The notes under the pieces were generated by a model. It did not search any database. It was given only the letters and a program-made list of their open reading frames with translations, and was not told the DNA's origin. A stretch of 64,000 bases of DNA from Nostoc sp. MS1 (lineage in GTDB: Bacteria > Cyanobacteriota > Cyanobacteriia > Cyanobacteriales > Nostocaceae), in contig NZ_AP023443.1 of the NCBI RefSeq assembly GCF_019976755.1, forward strand, positions 186,001 to 250,000. The letters are read 5' to 3'. Both the position numbers and the translations under genes were made by a program. Below, piece after piece: positions 61,118 through 64,000 of this stretch (positions are counted from its first letter, which is position 1; every line of letters starts with the position of its first letter).

Positions 61118-63074
61118 GGGAGCAACGCGATTTTGTGAAGTCGGATCAAAATCAAGCGATCGCTAAAAATCATACTTAATTTAATAGTGATTTTATTTAC
61201 AAATAAAATATTGATTTACACGAAAAATCATCTTGATGAGATATCTCAAAAAGATTGCTAGCAAGTCATTTGAGGATTATTTCCAAAAATCTCTGCAACA
61301 AGTCTTTGATACTTAGTATCAATTACGGCAGAAAATAAATTGAAGGCAGAATTAAAGTATAAAATTTATCAACCAGTTTGGGGTTTGATAAAAGAATTAA
61401 AGATAGAATCACAAAAATTATCCCAACTTTTAGCTATCCATTGACAACGCAGATGTAACATAATTTCTGCATTATTTTGTAACCAAAACTTACTGTTTCC
61501 TTTCATGCGTAAATTAACAACTTGACGAATTAAACTTTCAACTGCACCACTACCGAGAGGTAATTTTCGAGCTGCAACTTCGTTATATTTTAAAAGCCTC
61601 CTTCTATACGCTTTTAAAATATAATTTCGCTCTCTTACCATAATTTTACAGCGCTCTCCTGTTGCCTCGGAAATAAATTCACCCATATTTCTCATTAAAT
61701 CTAGTGCCTGACCTTTCTTTAAAATTTTCCGAGATTTTTTAAACCAGGATTGACGCTCATTATCTGTACTAAAAGCGGCATCAGCAAAATCTTGTAAATG
61801 TGATGCTGCGTGATAAAAGTCTAATAATTGATAAGTTTCAAGTGGGCATTTTAATTTTTTTAGTAAAAGAGGAATGTGTATCCATATCCACTCTGCACCA
61901 TCAGCAATCAATAACACCTGCTTGGCTTCACTTATACCCAAATTTACTAAATACATCTCTAAAATTTTGAGGAATTCTTTATAACCTGAATATGTGCCAT
62001 CATTCGTAATAGGTATTGTCGATGTCCTAATTTTTTTACCTTCTTCATTTACTACATAAATTGTTAGTAACTTTGGCTCCATCCATTCACCAACAAAGCC
62101 ATGACGGTTTGTTTTCTTACTGCGTCTACCTTTTTTATTAAACCTAATTTTAGTTCTTCCACCATCTACAGCGATTACAACTCGTTGGCCTTTGAGAACA
62201 TTACTATTAGATAAGTGGTTCATCTCCAGATTTAATATTTTTGATTGGCGTAGATTAATACCAATTTCACCAAAAAGGTAAGTCAGGCGTTCGATTCGTT
62301 TTAAACTAACATTTATTCCCCAATCCGTTAGCGTCGAACGTGCTGCATCGAAAGAACTAGCGATCGCACCATATTTTGCGATTATTGACCAGACTAGAGG
62401 GGTAATACCTTCAGACATCCCTAGCCACTTTAAAAACGGACAAAATCCTTGATTTGAAGTTTTTATTTTTGGCTCATTGAGCAGAGGATTATCAGATTCT
62501 TTACTTGTGGGATTCCGTTCAAGTACATAAGGTAAAGTTAAAGTTACTTCGACGTTTCCAATTGTTACTATTTTTCGCTTTTTAGAACCATGTTTTTGTG
62601 TATTTAAATTTCTCCATCCCTGTGTTTGACTAACAGAATAGTTTAGGATTTTTGGGGATACGGAAAGATTATATAATAAAACAGCTATACATTGACCTGC
62701 TAAAATCATTGCCTGTTCTCTAATTTCTTTTTCTCGTTCTCTCAGCTTTTTTCCATCCCACTCTGTGATATTTGTAAATTCTAAAAGTTTTGTGACCTGT
62801 AAGTGAAAACTTTTAACTGACTTGTTTAAATCAAGAGTTGCACTTATATTTTTTGCCATAAAAGGTAGACGTTAAAACTCTGGAAAGATTACTTAACCGG
62901 AATCCTACCTTGTTTTTGACCTTTATAAATTTTTGCACACATCACCAGACTTGAAATTGGTTGATAGCTTACGTATTAATACGGCTTCTAATATAAGAAA
63001 TATTTTTTAGTACTGAAGAAAGTTGTTAGCGATCGCTGGTTTTTGATCCCACCTCACCAAATCGCGTTGCTCCC
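61118..63074 (-). mobile_element. ISKra4-like insertion sequence, copy C (1957 bp), inside the methyltransferase gene
   Basis: Same ends and length as copies A and B. The duplication is ATGTTGGA at 61110-61117 and 63075-63082, eight bases here against nine at the other two sites. Confidence 0.93.
61369..62859 (-). CDS. ISKra4-like DDE transposase (copy C)
   Basis: A 496-residue protein identical to copies A and B, with the same Asp232, Asp320 and Glu441 candidates. It lies in the same direction as the gene it interrupts. Three identical copies within about 34 kb show that this IS has been moving recently. Confidence 0.87.
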   Translation of the reverse strand: MAKNISATLDLNKSVKSFHLQVTKLLEFTNITEWDGKKLREREKEIREQAMILAGQCIAVLLYNLSVSPKILNYSVSQTQGWRNLNTQKHGSKKRKIVTIGNVEVTLTLPYVLERNPTSKESDNPLLNEPKIKTSNQGFCPFLKWLGMSEGITPLVWSIIAKYGAIASSFDAARSTLTDWGINVSLKRIERLTYLFGEIGINLRQSKILNLEMNHLSNSNVLKGQRVVIAVDGGRTKIRFNKKGRRSKKTNRHGFVGEWMEPKLLTIYVVNEEGKKIRTSTIPITNDGTYSGYKEFLKILEMYLVNLGISEAKQVLLIADGAEWIWIHIPLLLKKLKCPLETYQLLDFYHAASHLQDFADAAFSTDNERQSWFKKSRKILKKGQALDLMRNMGEFISEATGERCKIMVRERNYILKAYRRRLLKYNEVAARKLPLGSGAVESLIRQVVNLRMKGNSKFWLQNNAEIMLHLRCQWIAKSWDNFCDSIFNSFIKPQTG

Positions 63075-64000
63075 ATGTTGGATATCATCAGGGGTGAGAG
63101 TGCGTCCTTTACGGTCTTTAAGCCATTTTTGACAGACTTGATAACCACCTATGTAGAAGTTCCACATTGATTCTGGTACGCCTGTAAATTTGTCTCCTTT
63201 TTTGTTAATAATGACAACACCGTTGGTATATTTTGGGTGTCCTGCATCAACTATTTGACTACCACCATTTTCTGTAAATTGTGTGATGAGGTTATTTAAC
63301 TTGTTAGATTTCATTAAATGGAGTGCTACTAATTCTTCGCCATATTCTGCTAGTTGGGTGAAGAGTTGATTATTGCTGGTGAGGGGGACGCGGGGGAAGT
63401 CAATTTTGAGAAATTCAGCGTAGCGGGTGCGGTAGGTGGGTGAGTGGAAGATGGCGTATATGTAGTAGAAGATGTCTTCTGGCGTGGGGGTGTAGCCAAG
63501 TTTTGCGGTTATGTCTTTGAGGAATGCGGGGGAAAAATTGGAGCGAACTGGTTCGTCTAATTCTTTGGGATTATTTGGATTGGGATAGAGGTAAAGGGGA
63601 AATATGTTGACTCCACCGCGCCTAAATATATTTGTATCAACGGGACTATAAGATACTGTAATCAATGCCCATTCTGGGTCACTCACGGCATTACCTTGAC
63701 GACCTAAACCTAAACAGATATTTTTCCCTGATAATAAATGACGCATAATTTCAAGCCTTGGAAGCTCTACTACATCTTCATGATGATAATAAGCTCTGAT
63801 ATCAAAAGGGCGATATAAACATTTAGTAAAATGTTCCTTCCATTCTGATTTCGATGATAAAGATTTTCTTCTTTGATTTATTTTCCAATCTCTTGTATCA
63901 GACAGATTGTACTTGATAGCAATTGTTGCATCAGAAATTAAAATATTTTTAAAATCTTGTATACGATTATATAGTTCTTGTTGCTCAAAATCTATCGCAA
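63075..64000 (-). pseudogene. type ISP-like restriction/modification enzyme, C-terminal part, split by an IS and cut by the window edge
   Basis: The frame is open to the window edge at 64000, so the methylase core lies outside. What remains fits the target-recognition half of type ISP-like enzymes: YRPFDIRAYYHHEDVVELPR, then LRHLLSGKN-type and ICLGLGRQGNAV, VSYSPVDTNIFRRGG, IFPLYLYPN, DIFYYIYAIFHSPTYRTRYAEFLKIDFPRVP as its most characteristic stretches, and VPESMWNFYIGGYQVCQKWL. The frame breaks at the IS after DDIQH and resumes at 61117. It and the helicase form a two-gene system, and both are now disrupted. Confidence 0.82.

Overview
The window looks like part of a large plasmid, or a plasmid-like accessory region, of a filamentous heterocystous cyanobacterium (Nostoc/Anabaena type). 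The signs are many HIP1 octamers (GCGATCGC) in coding and non-coding DNA, families typical of these organisms (DUF1392, a CyRepA1-like Rep, Sel1 and pentapeptide repeat proteins, a cold-type RRM protein, GAF/PAS hybrid sensors), small dispersed repeats and a heptamer tandem repeat. No rRNA, tRNA or CRISPR array was seen.

Layout. 0-6 kb is a plasmid maintenance module: small hypothetical genes, a DUF1392 protein, an HTH-like protein and an 1119-residue TOPRIM/helicase Rep preceded by a perfect hairpin. 6-23 kb is mixed accessory content: a CPBP protease, an IS5-type element, Sel1, a protein with six 19-residue IDGQRP repeats, a pentapeptide protein, a lipoprotein, a diverged pair of 147-bp repeats, small enzymes (sugar-phosphate isomerase-like, GIY-YIG, VOC, PPC/DUF296, prolyl-hydroxylase-like, GNAT), a nuclease remnant and an RRM protein. 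23.9-27.2 kb is a NarL-type two-component pair whose kinase looks like the 5'-truncated end of a much larger trifunctional kinase.

27.28-34.92 kb is a Tn7-like transposon. It has 17-bp imperfect terminal repeats, a 5-bp target duplication (CTTCT), a TnsA-TnsB fusion gene and TnsC. I find no TnsD, TniQ or CRISPR genes in it. It lies 47 bp after the response-regulator stop codon, with the tnsA-proximal end nearest that gene. A diverged second copy of the target region, still empty, lies at 36.39-36.67 kb and confirms the ends. The tnsAB gene is itself split by an ISKra4-like IS.

35-43 kb holds gene remnants (SDR, regulator tail, DUF302), two CPBP proteases and two GC-rich genes that look foreign (a CPBP protease and a TAP-type hydrolase). 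A second IS5-type copy sits at 43.1-44.8 kb, followed by a MITE-like relative of the other IS. 45-64 kb becomes a defence-type island: a P-loop kinase-like protein, an SNase-like protein, a ribbon-helix-helix protein, an orphan PD-(D/E)XK protein, a membrane-anchored coiled-coil NERD protein, an EVE fragment, and a two-gene system of a type ISP-like methyltransferase and a PLD/SNF2 helicase. Both genes of that system are split by copies of the same IS that split tnsAB. All three breaks can be closed in silico into intact frames, so the insertions look recent.
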